From assembly GCA_902579605.1 (NCBI GenBank), contig CACHHD010000002.1, positions 105,380 through 169,379 on the forward strand: a stretch of DNA of 64,000 nt, given 5' to 3'. Position numbers and translations under genes: made by a program. Numbering within the stretch: position 1 is the first letter of the stretch; each line of letters starts with the position of its first letter. This DNA is from an uncultured Pelagibacteraceae bacterium. GTDB lineage: Bacteria > Pseudomonadota > Alphaproteobacteria > Pelagibacterales > Pelagibacteraceae. The notes under the pieces are model-generated. The model was given only the letters and a program-made list of their open reading frames with translations. It did not search any database and had not been told where the DNA came from. Positions 27,349-39,885 of this stretch are shown here, piece by piece.

Positions 27349-28010
27349 TTATTGACTTTCCAATCAGTCTTAAAAGTTACATAGTTAATCTGAATACATC
27401 TTCTCTCTTTTTTAATCTCTTTTTTTTCCATACCATGCCAAGTATTAGGTCCACTAGTGAAAAAGTATCCATAATTATGTTTATAAGGAACAGTTTTAAC
27501 TTTATTTAATTTTTTATCATAAAAGTCTGTTCCTAAATTTTCTGACTCATTGTGTAAATTTACAAAAACAATTGATGACATTAATTTTTCTTCAATGTCG
27601 CAGTGTGGTTTTAACCAAAAACCCTCGCGGTCACAAATAACTTCTAGTCTAACATAAGAATTGCTTAGATCTTTACCGATTAAAGATCCTATTTTTTTGT
27701 AAACGTCGGGTGATCTAAGTTCTTCAATAAATTTTGCTAAATTAGGAAATTGATTAGAATTTTCTTTTGTAACATAACATCTTAATTTTTTTGCTTTTCC
27801 ACCATCTTTAATTCCTGCTCGAAAAGTTCCTTCACCTCCATCTAAAGCCCTAGTACCATCATAATTTAAATTTTGTTTTCTTGGATCAGCAATTTCAGCA
27901 TTACTAATCTCATCTATAGCGCTTTGAGTTAATGGTTGATTTATTTCAAAATGTTTAAAGGGATTTCTAAATAATTTTGTTCTTGTCTCAAGTGATTTAA
28001 ATAATTCCAT
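27345..28010 (-). CDS. 2-oxoglutarate/Fe(II)-dependent dioxygenase family protein
   Basis: A 221-residue protein with the jelly-roll 2OG-oxygenase pattern. The iron ligands are H136 and D138 (LKPHCD) and H192 (NTWHGME). R204 in RRCIQINYV is the likely 2-oxoglutarate contact. The substrate cannot be told from the sequence. It overlaps the upstream ELM1-family gene by 14 bp on the same strand, so the two are probably co-expressed. Its stop codon interlocks with that of carB in 4 bp. Confidence 0.75.
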   Translation of the reverse strand: MELFKSLETRTKLFRNPFKHFEINQPLTQSAIDEISNAEIADPRKQNLNYDGTRALDGGEGTFRAGIKDGGKAKKLRCYVTKENSNQFPNLAKFIEELRSPDVYKKIGSLIGKDLSNSYVRLEVICDREGFWLKPHCDIEEKLMSSIVFVNLHNESENLGTDFYDKKLNKVKTVPYKHNYGYFFTSGPNTWHGMEKKEIKKERRCIQINYVTFKTDWKVNN

Positions 28011-28947
28011 TTTTTTTTATCTTTTCATTAATTATCGGTGATATTCTATTTACCTCATCTAGTCTATCATAAGACCACAAATCAATTTTATCTGTCAAAT
28101 CTTTTATAATATTTAATTGCTTAAATTGGGAGAAAAATTTTTGAAATCTTTGATTATTTTTTTTAGCATTCATTTGAGCAACATATATGGGTTTTCCCGT
28201 GATAGCAGCTTCAGAAATCATAGACGTAGAGTCGCAAGTAACAACAATATAGTCAGAGATTGAAAGTGCAGACAAATAAGCTTTTTTATCAACTTCTTTA
28301 ATTACCATATGATCATGTCCAAATGAATTAAAAGCTTTTTTTATAATATCAGAAGGAGTTCTATAAGATGGCAAAACAATCATTTTATATTTATCTCTAG
28401 TAAAAATAGTTTTTATTCTATTAAATAAAAAATCTATCTCTTTATGTGAAAAGTTATAATACTTATTAGGCCCACCAAGAATAAAGGCAATTATTTTTTT
28501 ATTTTCTTTATCAATTTTTAAATAATTTTTTTCTCTTAAAATTTCTTTATCAGTTAAATAGTGGATCGCACCAGTTGTTTTTATAACATTGTTCCCCTCT
28601 AAATCGTCATGCTCAGGACATACGATTAAATCAAATTTATCTATTGAAACTTTTGGGTCTTGAATATGTATCGTAAAAATTTTGTCTTTATATTTTTTTT
28701 TTAAAGCAATTGATGGAATAACGCTTTTTCTCCCACAAGAAATTACTACTTTCGAATCAAAAATAAATTTAGACTCAAGAATGTTAAGGGTTGGGGGGGT
28801 TAAAAATGGTGGTATAAATTCCCAAAATTTTTTAAGTTTAATTTCTTGGTTTTTATAGTTTAAATTCAAAGCTTTAGCCAAGCCTTCAACCTGGCTAATC
28901 ATACCGTGCATACCTTGCGTTAAAAGGAGTGCTTTTAATTTTGACAT
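27997..28947 (-). CDS. ELM1/GtrOC1-family protein (PF06258-like)
   Basis: A 316-residue protein recognised as the bacterial relative of the plant mitochondrial fission factor ELM1. Family features are the N-terminal TQGMHGMISQVEGLAKAL, VISCGRKSVIPSIAL, IHIQDPK and FDLIVCPEHDDL, then FILGGPNKYYNF in the second half and VTCDSTSMISEAAITGKPIYV near the C terminus. The two-Rossmann layout resembles GT-B glycosyltransferases such as MurG, so a sugar-transferase role is possible but unproven. It is divergent from trxB with 24 bp between start codons. Confidence 0.8.
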   Translation of the reverse strand: MSKLKALLLTQGMHGMISQVEGLAKALNLNYKNQEIKLKKFWEFIPPFLTPPTLNILESKFIFDSKVVISCGRKSVIPSIALKKKYKDKIFTIHIQDPKVSIDKFDLIVCPEHDDLEGNNVIKTTGAIHYLTDKEILREKNYLKIDKENKKIIAFILGGPNKYYNFSHKEIDFLFNRIKTIFTRDKYKMIVLPSYRTPSDIIKKAFNSFGHDHMVIKEVDKKAYLSALSISDYIVVTCDSTSMISEAAITGKPIYVAQMNAKKNNQRFQKFFSQFKQLNIIKDLTDKIDLWSYDRLDEVNRISPIINEKIKKNGII

Positions 28948-28971
28948 TTGTTACTATATATCTTCATTAGA

Positions 28972-29919
28972 ATGAATAATAAATCACCTAAACATACAAA
29001 AGTGTTGATTCTTGGATCTGGACCTGCGGGCTATACAGCTGCAATATACGCTGCTAGAGCCCTACTTAAACCAATATTGGTTTTTGGATCTGAGCCAGGT
29101 GGACAACTTACAACAACAACAGATGTTGAGAATTTTCCTGGTTTTGCAAAAGTGATTCAAGGACCTTGGTTAATGGAAGAGATGAAGGGCCAAGCTCAAG
29201 CTGTTGGTACTGAAATGATACAGGATCATATTAAAAAAGTTGATCTTTCAAAAAAACCATTTTCAGCTCATGGTGATAGTGGCCAAATTTATACTGCTGA
29301 TAGCATTATAATTTCTACGGGAGCTCAAGCAAGATGGTTAAATTTAGAGTCTGAACAGAAGTTTAGAGGATTTGGAGTGTCTGCTTGTGCAACATGTGAT
29401 GGTTTTTTCTTTAAAGAAAAAGAAGTTGCAGTAGTTGGGGGAGGAAATGCTGCAGTAGAGGAAGCGATGTTTTTAACTAAATTTGCCTCTAAAGTTCATC
29501 TAATACATAGAAGAAATGAGTTAAGGGCTGAAAAATTATTGCAAGAAAAGCTTAAAGCTAACAAAAAAATTCAAATTATTTGGGATAATGTTGTTGAAGA
29601 AGTTATGGGAACAAACGAACCCAAAGGAGTTAATGGAATTAAAATAAAAAATGTCAAAACTAATAAAATATCTGAGCTTAAAGTTGATGGTTTATTCATA
29701 GCAATAGGCCATGACCCAGCAACATCTTTGTTTAAAGATCAATTAAAAATGGATAAAGAGGGTTATTTGATCACTAAACCAGACTCAACTATAACTAATG
29801 TTCCAGGAGTATTTGCTGCTGGAGATGTGAAAGATAAAATTTTTAGGCAAGCAGTAACTGCTGCCGGTATGGGTTGTATGGCTGCGCTAGAAGCTGAAAA
29901 GCATTTGTCAAGTAAATAA
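28972..29919 (+). CDS. trxB: Thioredoxin-disulfide reductase
   Basis: An FAD/NADPH flavoprotein that reduces thioredoxin. The FAD loop GSGPAG is at residues 15-20, the redox-active pair C139-A-T-C142 is in the NADPH domain, and the NADPH loop VVGGGNAAVEEA follows. The C-terminal TNVPGVFAAGDV motif is intact. I start at the ATG at 28972 (315 residues). The longer frame from 28948 uses TTG and adds eight atypical residues. The next gene starts 2 bp after the stop. Confidence 0.96.
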   Translation: MNNKSPKHTKVLILGSGPAGYTAAIYAARALLKPILVFGSEPGGQLTTTTDVENFPGFAKVIQGPWLMEEMKGQAQAVGTEMIQDHIKKVDLSKKPFSAHGDSGQIYTADSIIISTGAQARWLNLESEQKFRGFGVSACATCDGFFFKEKEVAVVGGGNAAVEEAMFLTKFASKVHLIHRRNELRAEKLLQEKLKANKKIQIIWDNVVEEVMGTNEPKGVNGIKIKNVKTNKISELKVDGLFIAIGHDPATSLFKDQLKMDKEGYLITKPDSTITNVPGVFAAGDVKDKIFRQAVTAAGMGCMAALEAEKHLSSK

Positions 29920-29921
29920 AA

Positions 29922-32062
<2,141 letters not shown>

Positions 32063-32095
32063 TTATAATGTTTTTTAAATTATTAATATCACAGA

Positions 32096-34267
32096 ATGCA
32101 AAATACGTATCAAGAAAAAATATTAGATTTAGAAAATACTAACAACTCTATAAATAAAAAATTAGAGGGAGGTATTAAGTTTAAATTGAAAAGTAATTTT
32201 CAACCTGCTGGAGATCAGCCTCAGGCTATCAAAAAGTTAATTGCTAATTTAAAAGATCAAAGAAATGAGCAAGTCCTACTTGGTGTTACTGGATCTGGAA
32301 AAACTTTCACTATGGCAAAAGTTATCGAAGCATCTAATAGACCAGCTTTGGTGCTCGCTCCAAACAAAACTTTAGCTGCTCAGCTTTATGGAGAGTTTAA
32401 AAGTTTTTTTCCTGACAATGCAGTTGAATATTTTGTATCTTATTATGACTATTATACTCCAGAAGCTTATGTACCTAGATCTGATACCTATATAGAGAAA
32501 GAGGCATCTATTAACGAACAAATAGATAGGATGAGGCATTCGGCAACAAGATCTTTATTAGAGAGAGACGACGTTATTATTGTTGCAAGTGTTTCATGTA
32601 TATATGGTTTGGGGTCGGTTGAAGCGTATTCAAAAATGACAATAACCCTTAAAAAAAACTATGAATATGATAGAGACCAATTAATTAGGGCATTTATAAA
32701 TTTGCAGTATAAAAGAAATGATCAAAATTTTTTTAGAGGAACGTTTAGAGTAAGGGGAGAAAATTTAGAGATATTTCCCTCACATTTAGAAGATAGAGCT
32801 TGGAGAATAAGTTTAAATTTAAATAAATTAGAAAAAATTGAAGAATTTGATCCTTTGACAGGAGATAAAACAAATGATTTTTCAATAATAAAAATTTATG
32901 CAAATAGTCACTATATCACTCCTAAGCCAACGATTGATCAGGCTATTCAAGAAATTAAAAAAGAATTAGAAGTCACTCTTAAAAAACATCAGGATAACAA
33001 TAAATTACTAGAGGCACAAAGATTAAGAGAGAGAACAAAATTTGATTTAGAAATGATTGAAGCTACTGGAACCTGTGCTGGAATAGAAAATTATTCAAGA
33101 TTTTTATCTGGAAGAAACCCTGGCGAACCTCCTCCAACATTATTTGAATACTTTCCTGATAATACAATTATTTTTGTTGATGAAAGTCACGTAACTGTAC
33201 CACAGCTAAACGGAATGTACAAAGGAGACAGAACTAGAAAAAGCACATTAGCTGAATATGGTTTTAGGCTACCATCATGTATGGATAATAGACCTTTAAA
33301 GTTTGAAGAATGGGATTTAATGAGAACTCAAACAATATTCGTATCTGCTACTCCTGGGCCATGGGAATTGAAACAAACAAAGAATGAATTTATAGATCAA
33401 ATTATCCGTCCTACAGGTTTGATAGATCCGCCGGTAGAAATAAGGCCAGCAAAAACTCAGGTAGACGATTTAATGCACGAAGCAAAAGGAATCGTAAAAA
33501 AAGGTTTCAGAATTTTAGCTACAACGTTAACAAAAAAAATGGCTGAAGATTTAACCGAGTATCTTCATGAAAATGGATTAAAGGTTCGATATATGCATTC
33601 TGACATCGATACACTGGAGAGAATAGAAATTATTAGAGATTTGAGATTGGGTGTATTTGATATCTTAGTTGGAATAAATTTATTAAGAGAAGGATTGGAT
33701 ATTCCAGAATGCGCGCTGGTCGCAATACTTGATGCAGACAAAGAGGGCTTCTTAAGATCAGAAACATCTTTGATTCAAACTATAGGAAGAGCTGCTAGAA
33801 ATGTAGATGGAAAGGTAATTTTATATGCTGACAAAGTTACAAAAAGCATAGATAAGGCTATCAAAGAAACTGATAGAAGGAGAAATAAACAATTACAATA
33901 TAACAAAAAAAATAAGATTACAGCAGAGTCTGTTAAAAAAGAAATAAGCGATATTTTAGAGTCAGTTTATGAGAAAGACTATGTAAAAATAAGCGAAGGT
34001 TCAAACGTTGGTGGAAATCTTAAGAAACATTTAAAAGCCCTTAATAGAAAAATGAAAGAGTCCGCTGCTAATTTGGAATTTGAAGAAGCTGCTAAAATTC
34101 GTGATGAAATAAGAAAATTGGAAGCAAATGAGCTAGAGATATCTTTAAATCCAAAAATAAACCAGTACAAATTAAAAAATAAAGTATACCCTAAAGGCAG
34201 ATCAACAATGGGAATGCCGGGCACTAAGTCTAGAAAAGCAATAAAAAAATGGAAGCCAAAAAGATAA
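32096..34267 (+). CDS. uvrB: Excinuclease ABC subunit UvrB
   Basis: The damage-verification helicase of nucleotide excision repair, 723 residues. The ATP loop is [12 protein letters not shown]. The beta-hairpin region contains [19 protein letters not shown]. The DEAD-like box is FVDESH. Motif VI lies in [19 protein letters not shown]. The C-terminal UVR motif (about residues 645-680) binds UvrC. uvrC lies three genes downstream on the same strand. The SDR gene starts inside the last 19 bp. Confidence 0.97.
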   Translation: MQNTYQEKILDLENTNNSINKKLEGGIKFKLKSNFQPAGDQPQAIKKLIANLKDQRNEQVLLGVTGSGKTFTMAKVIEASNRPALVLAPNKTLAAQLYGEFKSFFPDNAVEYFVSYYDYYTPEAYVPRSDTYIEKEASINEQIDRMRHSATRSLLERDDVIIVASVSCIYGLGSVEAYSKMTITLKKNYEYDRDQLIRAFINLQYKRNDQNFFRGTFRVRGENLEIFPSHLEDRAWRISLNLNKLEKIEEFDPLTGDKTNDFSIIKIYANSHYITPKPTIDQAIQEIKKELEVTLKKHQDNNKLLEAQRLRERTKFDLEMIEATGTCAGIENYSRFLSGRNPGEPPPTLFEYFPDNTIIFVDESHVTVPQLNGMYKGDRTRKSTLAEYGFRLPSCMDNRPLKFEEWDLMRTQTIFVSATPGPWELKQTKNEFIDQIIRPTGLIDPPVEIRPAKTQVDDLMHEAKGIVKKGFRILATTLTKKMAEDLTEYLHENGLKVRYMHSDIDTLERIEIIRDLRLGVFDILVGINLLREGLDIPECALVAILDADKEGFLRSETSLIQTIGRAARNVDGKVILYADKVTKSIDKAIKETDRRRNKQLQYNKKNKITAESVKKEISDILESVYEKDYVKISEGSNVGGNLKKHLKALNRKMKESAANLEFEEAAKIRDEIRKLEANELEISLNPKINQYKLKNKVYPKGRSTMGMPGTKSRKAIKKWKPKR

Positions 34268-35004
34268 TTATTACAGGTGGTGCAACAAGAGTTGGAGCCG
34301 CTATTGCAAAAAGTTTAGCAGGTTACGATATTAATATCACAATTCATTATAATAAATCGAAAAATCTAGCTAATAAACTAAAAAAAGAATTAGAAGATTT
34401 AGGTAGCATTGTATTCTTAATTAAGGCCGACTTAAATAATTCTAATCAAGTAAGAAAATTAATAAAAAATGCTTTTAATAAAATGAAAGGTTTAGACTGC
34501 CTTGTTAACAATGCTTCAGTTTTCGAAAATGATAACATCAATAACCTTAGCGATAAAAGCTTTTCAAGACACATGAATGTTAATTTAAAAGCCCCAGCCT
34601 TATTAACTCAAAATTTTAAAAAATATGTAAAAAAAAACTATGGAATTATCCTTAATATAATCGATCAAAGAATTGAAAAATTAACACCTTATTTTCTATC
34701 CTACACTTTGAGTAAATCAGCTTTAGGAACTCTTACTAAAACTTCAGCCATGAAATTAGCTCCAAATATAAGGGTGAATGCCATTTCTCCTGGTCCAACA
34801 CTTAAGAATAAAAGACAGTCAGAATCTCATTTTAAGAAACAATGGAAATCGGTTTTATTAAAGAAGCAAGTAGATTTAGAAAACATAAACGAAACAGTAA
34901 AATTCCTTATAAAAAATGATAATATAACAGGTGAAATAATAAATGTTGATAGCGGCCAAAGACTTGCGTGGTTAACTCCTGATATTATAAATATTAAAGA
35001 ATGA
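34249..35004 (+). CDS. folM: Pteridine-reductase-like SDR (FolM/PTR1 type)
   Basis: A 251-residue short-chain dehydrogenase. The nucleotide loop is TGGATRVG (9-16), with Arg14 where most SDRs have Gly; this TGxxxR pattern marks pteridine reductases. The catalytic residues align as D139, Y152 and K156, the Asp-Tyr-Lys triad and spacing of PTR1 rather than the usual Ser-Tyr-Lys. NNAS is at 87-90. The next gene is folB, coupled by ATGA, so a dihydrofolate or dihydromonapterin reductase role in folate metabolism is likely. Function is inferred from motifs and context. Confidence 0.75.
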   Translation: MEAKKIIITGGATRVGAAIAKSLAGYDINITIHYNKSKNLANKLKKELEDLGSIVFLIKADLNNSNQVRKLIKNAFNKMKGLDCLVNNASVFENDNINNLSDKSFSRHMNVNLKAPALLTQNFKKYVKKNYGIILNIIDQRIEKLTPYFLSYTLSKSALGTLTKTSAMKLAPNIRVNAISPGPTLKNKRQSESHFKKQWKSVLLKKQVDLENINETVKFLIKNDNITGEIINVDSGQRLAWLTPDIINIKE

Positions 35005-35402
35005 AAATAATTAAATTTAGAGATAAAAAAAAATATAAATATAAAAGAAAAGTAAGTATTAAAAACTTAATACTAAAAATTTCAGTAGGTCTCCATGATT
35101 TTGAAAAAAAGAGGAGACAGAGAGTAAGATTTAATATTGATATTTCAACTGACTCTAATATTAAGCCTGATAATAATAATTTGTCATCTATAGTAAACTA
35201 TGAGGATACTATAAATAAAATAATTTATGTTACAGAAAAGAAACACCATGAGCTTTTAGAAGATTTAGCAGAAAATATTTTTGATATAATTTTTGAAAGT
35301 AAGATAGTAAAAAAAGTTAATCTTAAATTAGAGAAATTAGATATTATAAAGAATACAGAATCTGTGGGTATAGAGGTTTCAAAAAGTAGAGATGAAAAAT
35401 AG
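35001..35402 (+). CDS. folB: FolB-type dihydroneopterin aldolase domain protein
   Basis: A 133-residue tunnelling-fold protein with FolB features: [25 protein letters not shown] near the start, a [14 protein letters not shown] segment, and the [13 protein letters not shown] region carrying the conserved Glu and Leu positions, ending in VGIEVSKSR. The enzyme cleaves dihydroneopterin in folate synthesis. An extra basic N-terminal stretch (about 20 residues) precedes the domain. The ATG forms ATGA with the SDR stop and the 3' end overlaps uvrC by 11 bp. Confidence 0.85.
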   Translation: MKIIKFRDKKKYKYKRKVSIKNLILKISVGLHDFEKKRRQRVRFNIDISTDSNIKPDNNNLSSIVNYEDTINKIIYVTEKKHHELLEDLAENIFDIIFESKIVKKVNLKLEKLDIIKNTESVGIEVSKSRDEK

Positions 35403-37230
35403 TTTAGAATTAGGCAAGATAATTATAAAAGAAAAAATTCCACTTATACCGAAAAATCCTGGTATTTATAGAATGATAAGTGTTTCTGGAGAAATTTTAT
35501 ATATTGGAAAGGCTAAAAATATTCCTAATAGACTTAAGAGTTACGTTTCCGACACAAACTTACCAATAAGAACCGAAAGAATGCTTTCTCTAACACATAA
35601 CCTTGAAGTAACTACTACTAATAATGAGAGTGAGGCTCTCCTTCTAGAAGCTAACCTTATTAAAAAACATAAGCCAAGATTTAATATTTTGTTAAGAGAT
35701 GATAAATCGTTTCCGTATATTTATATTGGTAACAAAGATAAGTGGCCTCAACTAACTAAACTTCGAGGAAAAAAATCTAGAAATGGTTATTATTTTGGAC
35801 CTTTTGCTTCAATTGGATCTGCAAATTGGACAATAAAAATTTTACAAAAAATTTTTCAAATAAGAGTTTGTGATGATACTGTTTTTAAAAATAGAGAGAG
35901 ACCATGTATTTTATATCAAATAAAAAGATGCTCTGGTCCATGCGTAGGACATATTGAAGAGTCTCAATATAAGAAAACAGTGAAAGATGCTATAGATTTT
36001 ATTTCTGGTAAATCAAGAAGAATACAAAAATCTTTATCGAAAGATATGGAACTGGCGAGTAAAGAATTAGATTTTGAGAAAGCTGCAATAGCTAGAGATA
36101 GAATAAAAGCCTTAACTCAAATTCAGACTTCACAAAAAATAAATCAAACAAATTTAAATGAAGCAGACGTTGTAAGTATTTATAAGGAGTCAGGAAAAAC
36201 TTGTATACAAGTGTTCTTTTTTAGATCAAAGCAGAACTGGGGAAATCAAGCCTTTTACCCTAAGCACGATACAGATGATAACGTTAAAGAAATCATGACT
36301 TCTTTTTTAACTCAATTTTATGAAAATAAAGTTGTACCGAGCATGGTAATTACAAATACTGATATTCAAGATTTAAAACTTCTAGAAAATGCCTTTTCGC
36401 TAAAAGAAAAAAGAGATGTCTTAATTAAAAAAGCTAAGAGCAAGGATGAAGTAAACATTTCAAAATTAGCTGAAAAAAATGCTAAACAAGCTTTAACCCA
36501 AAAACTTTATCAAACTGAAAGTAACAATAATTTAATAGAAAGCTTAACCAACAAGTTTGATTTGAATAATAATATTAATCTTATTGAAGTTTATGATAAC
36601 AGCCATAATCAAGGAAGTGATTCTATTGGAGCTTTAATATGTTTTGGTAACGAAGGTTTTATAAAAAAAAGGTATAGAAAATTTAATATCAAGAATGAAA
36701 AAGTAAAAAATGATGATTACGGTATGATGAGAGAAGTTTTATTTAGAAGGTTTTCAAAAGCAATAAAAGAGAAATCTGGTTCTCTTTCTCTGCCAGAATT
36801 AATTTTGATAGATGGTGGTAAAGGTCAATATTCAGTTGGTAGAGAAGTATTAAATGAGCTGGGTTTACATGATTTACCAATATTAGCTGTTGCGAAAGGT
36901 AAAAACAGGAACGCAGGTGAAGAAAAAATATACCATGAAAATAAAGAATATATTTTGAAAAAAAATGATCCTTTGTTATTTTTTATACAAAGATTACGAG
37001 ATGAAGCTCATAGATTCGCTATAAGCACTCATAGAGCAAAAAGGAAAAAAGGATTGAGTAAGTCCTTATTAGATCAAATTGATGGGATAGGAAAACAAAG
37101 GAAAAGATCTTTATTAAATCATTTTGGGTCAGCAAGATCAGTAGAATCTGCTAGCTTGGAAGATTTAAAATCAGTAGAAGGTATTGAAGAAAGTGTGGCA
37201 AAAAAAATATATGATTACTTTCATGAATAA
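35392..37230 (+). CDS. uvrC: Excinuclease ABC subunit UvrC
   Basis: The dual-incision nuclease of excision repair, 612 residues. The N-terminal GIY-YIG domain shows [20 protein letters not shown] (3' incision). A Cys-containing segment RCSGPCVGH and a UVR motif (about 205-235) follow. The RNase H-like domain (about 385-535) shows EVYDNSH and [10 protein letters not shown] for the 5' incision. The C terminus has helix-hairpin-helix motifs ([18 protein letters not shown]). The co-directional pgsA starts 2 bp after the stop. Confidence 0.97.
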   Translation: MKNSLELGKIIIKEKIPLIPKNPGIYRMISVSGEILYIGKAKNIPNRLKSYVSDTNLPIRTERMLSLTHNLEVTTTNNESEALLLEANLIKKHKPRFNILLRDDKSFPYIYIGNKDKWPQLTKLRGKKSRNGYYFGPFASIGSANWTIKILQKIFQIRVCDDTVFKNRERPCILYQIKRCSGPCVGHIEESQYKKTVKDAIDFISGKSRRIQKSLSKDMELASKELDFEKAAIARDRIKALTQIQTSQKINQTNLNEADVVSIYKESGKTCIQVFFFRSKQNWGNQAFYPKHDTDDNVKEIMTSFLTQFYENKVVPSMVITNTDIQDLKLLENAFSLKEKRDVLIKKAKSKDEVNISKLAEKNAKQALTQKLYQTESNNNLIESLTNKFDLNNNINLIEVYDNSHNQGSDSIGALICFGNEGFIKKRYRKFNIKNEKVKNDDYGMMREVLFRRFSKAIKEKSGSLSLPELILIDGGKGQYSVGREVLNELGLHDLPILAVAKGKNRNAGEEKIYHENKEYILKKNDPLLFFIQRLRDEAHRFAISTHRAKRKKGLSKSLLDQIDGIGKQRKRSLLNHFGSARSVESASLEDLKSVEGIEESVAKKIYDYFHE

Positions 37231-37232
37231 AA

Positions 37233-37817
37233 ATGAAATTTAAAATTCCAAATATATTAACAATAGGAAGAATAATAATAGTTCCTATATTTATATTTAC
37301 TTTCTTTTTACCTGGATTTTTTGGTGATCTAATCCCTTTTTTTCTTTTTGTTTTAGCAAGTTTCACAGATTATTTAGATGGGCTTCTGGCCAGATTATTT
37401 AAAGAGGAGTCTAAACTGGGAGAGCTATTAGATCCTATTGCTGATAAAATTCTTGTCTCTACTGCCCTCCTTTTACTTATAATGAACGGCACAATAAAAA
37501 ATTTTGAGGTAGTAGCAGCTATTATAATTATTACACGTGAAATTATAATTTCTGGTTTAAGAGAGTTCTTGGCTAAGGGGAGTATATCTATGCCTGTAAC
37601 AAGCTTATCTAAACTTAAAGCGTTTATACAAATGTTCGCAATAGCTGTTCTTTTAACAGGAGATTTTGGTAATAAAATTATAAACTTTCAGGACTATAAC
37701 GCCCAGACTATTGGAATTATTCTTTTGTGGTTGTCAGCAGCTATAACTTTATACACAGGTTATGGTTATATGATTAAAGGTATAGATCATGCTTTGAGTG
37801 AAGACGAAAAACCTTAA
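37233..37817 (+). CDS. pgsA: CDP-diacylglycerol--glycerol-3-phosphate 3-phosphatidyltransferase
   Basis: A 194-residue membrane enzyme that makes phosphatidylglycerophosphate. The CDP-alcohol phosphotransferase signature is complete: D46, D49-G50, A53-R54, G63, D67 and D71. About five hydrophobic segments are visible. It ends in a 4-bp interlock with the convergent ilvE stop codon. The position next to uvrC is widespread in proteobacteria. Confidence 0.95.
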   Translation: MKFKIPNILTIGRIIIVPIFIFTFFLPGFFGDLIPFFLFVLASFTDYLDGLLARLFKEESKLGELLDPIADKILVSTALLLLIMNGTIKNFEVVAAIIIITREIIISGLREFLAKGSISMPVTSLSKLKAFIQMFAIAVLLTGDFGNKIINFQDYNAQTIGIILLWLSAAITLYTGYGYMIKGIDHALSEDEKP

Positions 37818-38701
37818 GCTGCAGATTTTTTTCTTACTAAATTTTGGTAGCTCTCACTAAGATCTTTAATTAAATCACAAACCTTAAAATTAAAATTTTC
37901 AATTTTTGAAACTGGCGTTATTTCTGCGGCAGTACCTGTTAGAAAACATCCAACAAATTTCTCCATTTCATCAGGAGCAATTTTTCTTTCATTTATTTTT
38001 ATATTTTTTGACTTAGCTATTTCTATGACCGCCCTCCTAGTAATACCATCAAGAAATGAATCAGGTATAGGAGTATGAAGCTGTCCATCTTTGGATTTAA
38101 AAAAAATATTTGCTCCAGTAGCTTCTGCAATATTTCCCTCAAAGTCTAACATTAAAGAGTCTGTAAAACCCTGTTCTTCTGCCTCATGTTTTGATAGTGT
38201 GCATATCATATAAAGTCCAGCGGCTTTGGTGTCCCAAGGAATAGTATTTGGGGCTGGTCTTCTCCATTTAGATATATTTAATTTTATACCCTCAATTTTT
38301 AATTTTGGATCAAAATAAGATCCCCATTCCCAAGTAGCTATAGCGACGTGAATTTTATTTTTTTGAGCAGATATAGCCATCATTTCACTTCCTCTCCAAA
38401 TGACTGGTCTTACATAACCATTCTTTACTTTTTGTATATTAACAATATTTTTACAAGCATCATTGATTTCTTTTTGACTATATGGAACTTCTATCCCCAT
38501 CCTTTTGGCAGAATAAAACAATCTCTCGGTATGCTCTTCTAGTTTAAATATTTCTCCGTCATAAACTCTCTCTCCCTCGAAAACACAACTAGCATAATGA
38601 AGCCCATGATTTAAAACATGGATTTGTGCATCTTTCCAATTTACTGCTTCGCCATTAAACCAAATTTTACCGGATCTTTTATCGTAAGGTATCATTTCCA
38701 T
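37814..38701 (-). CDS. ilvE: Branched-chain amino acid aminotransferase
   Basis: A fold-type IV PLP enzyme of 295 residues catalysing the last step of Leu, Ile and Val synthesis. Features are IWFNGEAVNWKDAQIHVLNHGLHY split across the N-terminal domain, YVRPVIWRG, the PLP lysine K159 (PWDTKAAGLYM) and the EATGANIFF segment binding the cofactor phosphate side. Length is normal. It is divergent from the marR gene across 79 bp containing a short palindrome. Confidence 0.94.
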   Translation of the reverse strand: MEMIPYDKRSGKIWFNGEAVNWKDAQIHVLNHGLHYASCVFEGERVYDGEIFKLEEHTERLFYSAKRMGIEVPYSQKEINDACKNIVNIQKVKNGYVRPVIWRGSEMMAISAQKNKIHVAIATWEWGSYFDPKLKIEGIKLNISKWRRPAPNTIPWDTKAAGLYMICTLSKHEAEEQGFTDSLMLDFEGNIAEATGANIFFKSKDGQLHTPIPDSFLDGITRRAVIEIAKSKNIKINERKIAPDEMEKFVGCFLTGTAAEITPVSKIENFNFKVCDLIKDLSESYQNLVRKKSAA

Positions 38702-38747
38702 AGAAAAAAATAATATATCTTTTTTTTTGTTAGAAAAAAGTATATTT

Positions 38748-38761
38748 CTTATTAGAATAAG
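38748..38761. promoter_or_regulatory. Short palindrome between ilvE and marR (candidate operator)
   Basis: CTTATT and AATAAG form a perfect 6-2-6 inverted repeat 19 bp before the marR ATG and 46 bp before the ilvE ATG. MarR regulators typically bind palindromes in the divergent region next to their own gene. AT-rich palindromes also arise by chance here, so this is only a candidate. Confidence 0.3.
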
Positions 38762-38780
38762 TCAATATAGCTGACCAAAT

Positions 38781-39218
38781 ATGAGAGACTTACTTTATCT
38801 TAAAGACGAGCAAATTAAAGATTTTATACAATTACTTTATTATGCATATAGGGAAACATACTCCGATCCTAAAGAAATTTTATCAAAAAGATTTTTTGGA
38901 CCTGCTCACTTAAGAATATTAAATCTTATAGAGAGAAATCCCGGTATTAGTTTAGGTGATTTAATTTACAAACTCAAAATTACCAAGCAAAGTATTAATA
39001 GAGTTATAAGAGATTTATTAAAATCAAAAATGATAAAACAGTTAAAAGATAACGCTGATACAAGAAAAAAAAAACTTTATCTCGATAAAGAAGGAAAAAT
39101 TTTTTTTGATACTGTCTATAAAAAACAAAAAAATAGAATATTCAATGCGCTTAAAAATTCTGAACCAGAATCTGTCATTAAATTCAAAGAGGTTTTAAAA
39201 AAAATTATAAATGGATAA
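38781..39218 (+). CDS. MarR-family transcriptional regulator
   Basis: A 145-residue winged-helix regulator. Helices around FGPAHLRILNLIERNPGISLGDL and a recognition helix KITKQSINRVIRDLLK are followed by a wing with DNADTRKKKLYL, matching the MarR D-x-R-x(4)-L pattern. The inducer or target is unknown. It overlaps the response-regulator gene by 8 bp, so MarR and the two-component system form one unit. It may control its own operon through the divergent region. Confidence 0.9.
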   Translation: MRDLLYLKDEQIKDFIQLLYYAYRETYSDPKEILSKRFFGPAHLRILNLIERNPGISLGDLIYKLKITKQSINRVIRDLLKSKMIKQLKDNADTRKKKLYLDKEGKIFFDTVYKKQKNRIFNALKNSEPESVIKFKEVLKKIING

Positions 39219-39885
39219 TTTAAACCACATATTAGTAGTAGATGATGATGATCGTATAAGAAGTCTTTTAAAAGAATTTCTTAATGAAAAGAATTTTTTA
39301 GTTTCTACTGCAAGTAACGCGGATGAGGCAAAAACAAAGTTAAAACATTTTAAATTTGATTTGATTGTTTTGGATGTAATGATGCCTGGTAAAAACGGAT
39401 ATGAATTGACAAAAGAGATTAAGAAAGAAAATTGTCCGCCTATAATACTTTTGACTGCGAAGGGCGAAGTAGAAAATCGAATTATGGGGCTGGAACTTGG
39501 AGCAGACGACTACTTGGGAAAACCATTTGAGCCTAAAGAATTACTTTTAAGAATTAAAAATATTATATCGAAAAAAGTGAAAATTGATTTTGGAAAAAAA
39601 TATTCTGTTGGTAAAGCAGTTATAGATTTAAATAAAATGATTATACAATTAGAAAATAATCTGAGAAAAATTAATGCTACAGAAAAAAAAATTCTAGTAG
39701 AGATGTTATCTAATCCTGGCAAGACATTTTCAAGATTTCAAATAGGACAATTGTCCGGAATTCAACAAGAAAGATCTATTGATGTTATGATTACACGTCT
39801 AAGACAAAAAATAGAGATAGATCCAAAAAATCCTAAATATTTACAAACTATGAGAGGCTCAGGTTATGTTCTCTGGATTGAATAG
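39211..39885 (+). CDS. OmpR-family response regulator
   Basis: A 224-residue two-component regulator. The receiver domain has the acidic pocket DDDD (11-14), phospho-acceptor D55 (VLDVMMPG), T82 (LLTAK) and K104 (LGKPFEP). The C-terminal winged helix has the GSGYVLW ending typical of OmpR/PhoB members. It overlaps the upstream marR by 8 bp and the downstream kinase by 20 bp. Confidence 0.94.
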   Translation: MDNLNHILVVDDDDRIRSLLKEFLNEKNFLVSTASNADEAKTKLKHFKFDLIVLDVMMPGKNGYELTKEIKKENCPPIILLTAKGEVENRIMGLELGADDYLGKPFEPKELLLRIKNIISKKVKIDFGKKYSVGKAVIDLNKMIIQLENNLRKINATEKKILVEMLSNPGKTFSRFQIGQLSGIQQERSIDVMITRLRQKIEIDPKNPKYLQTMRGSGYVLWIE

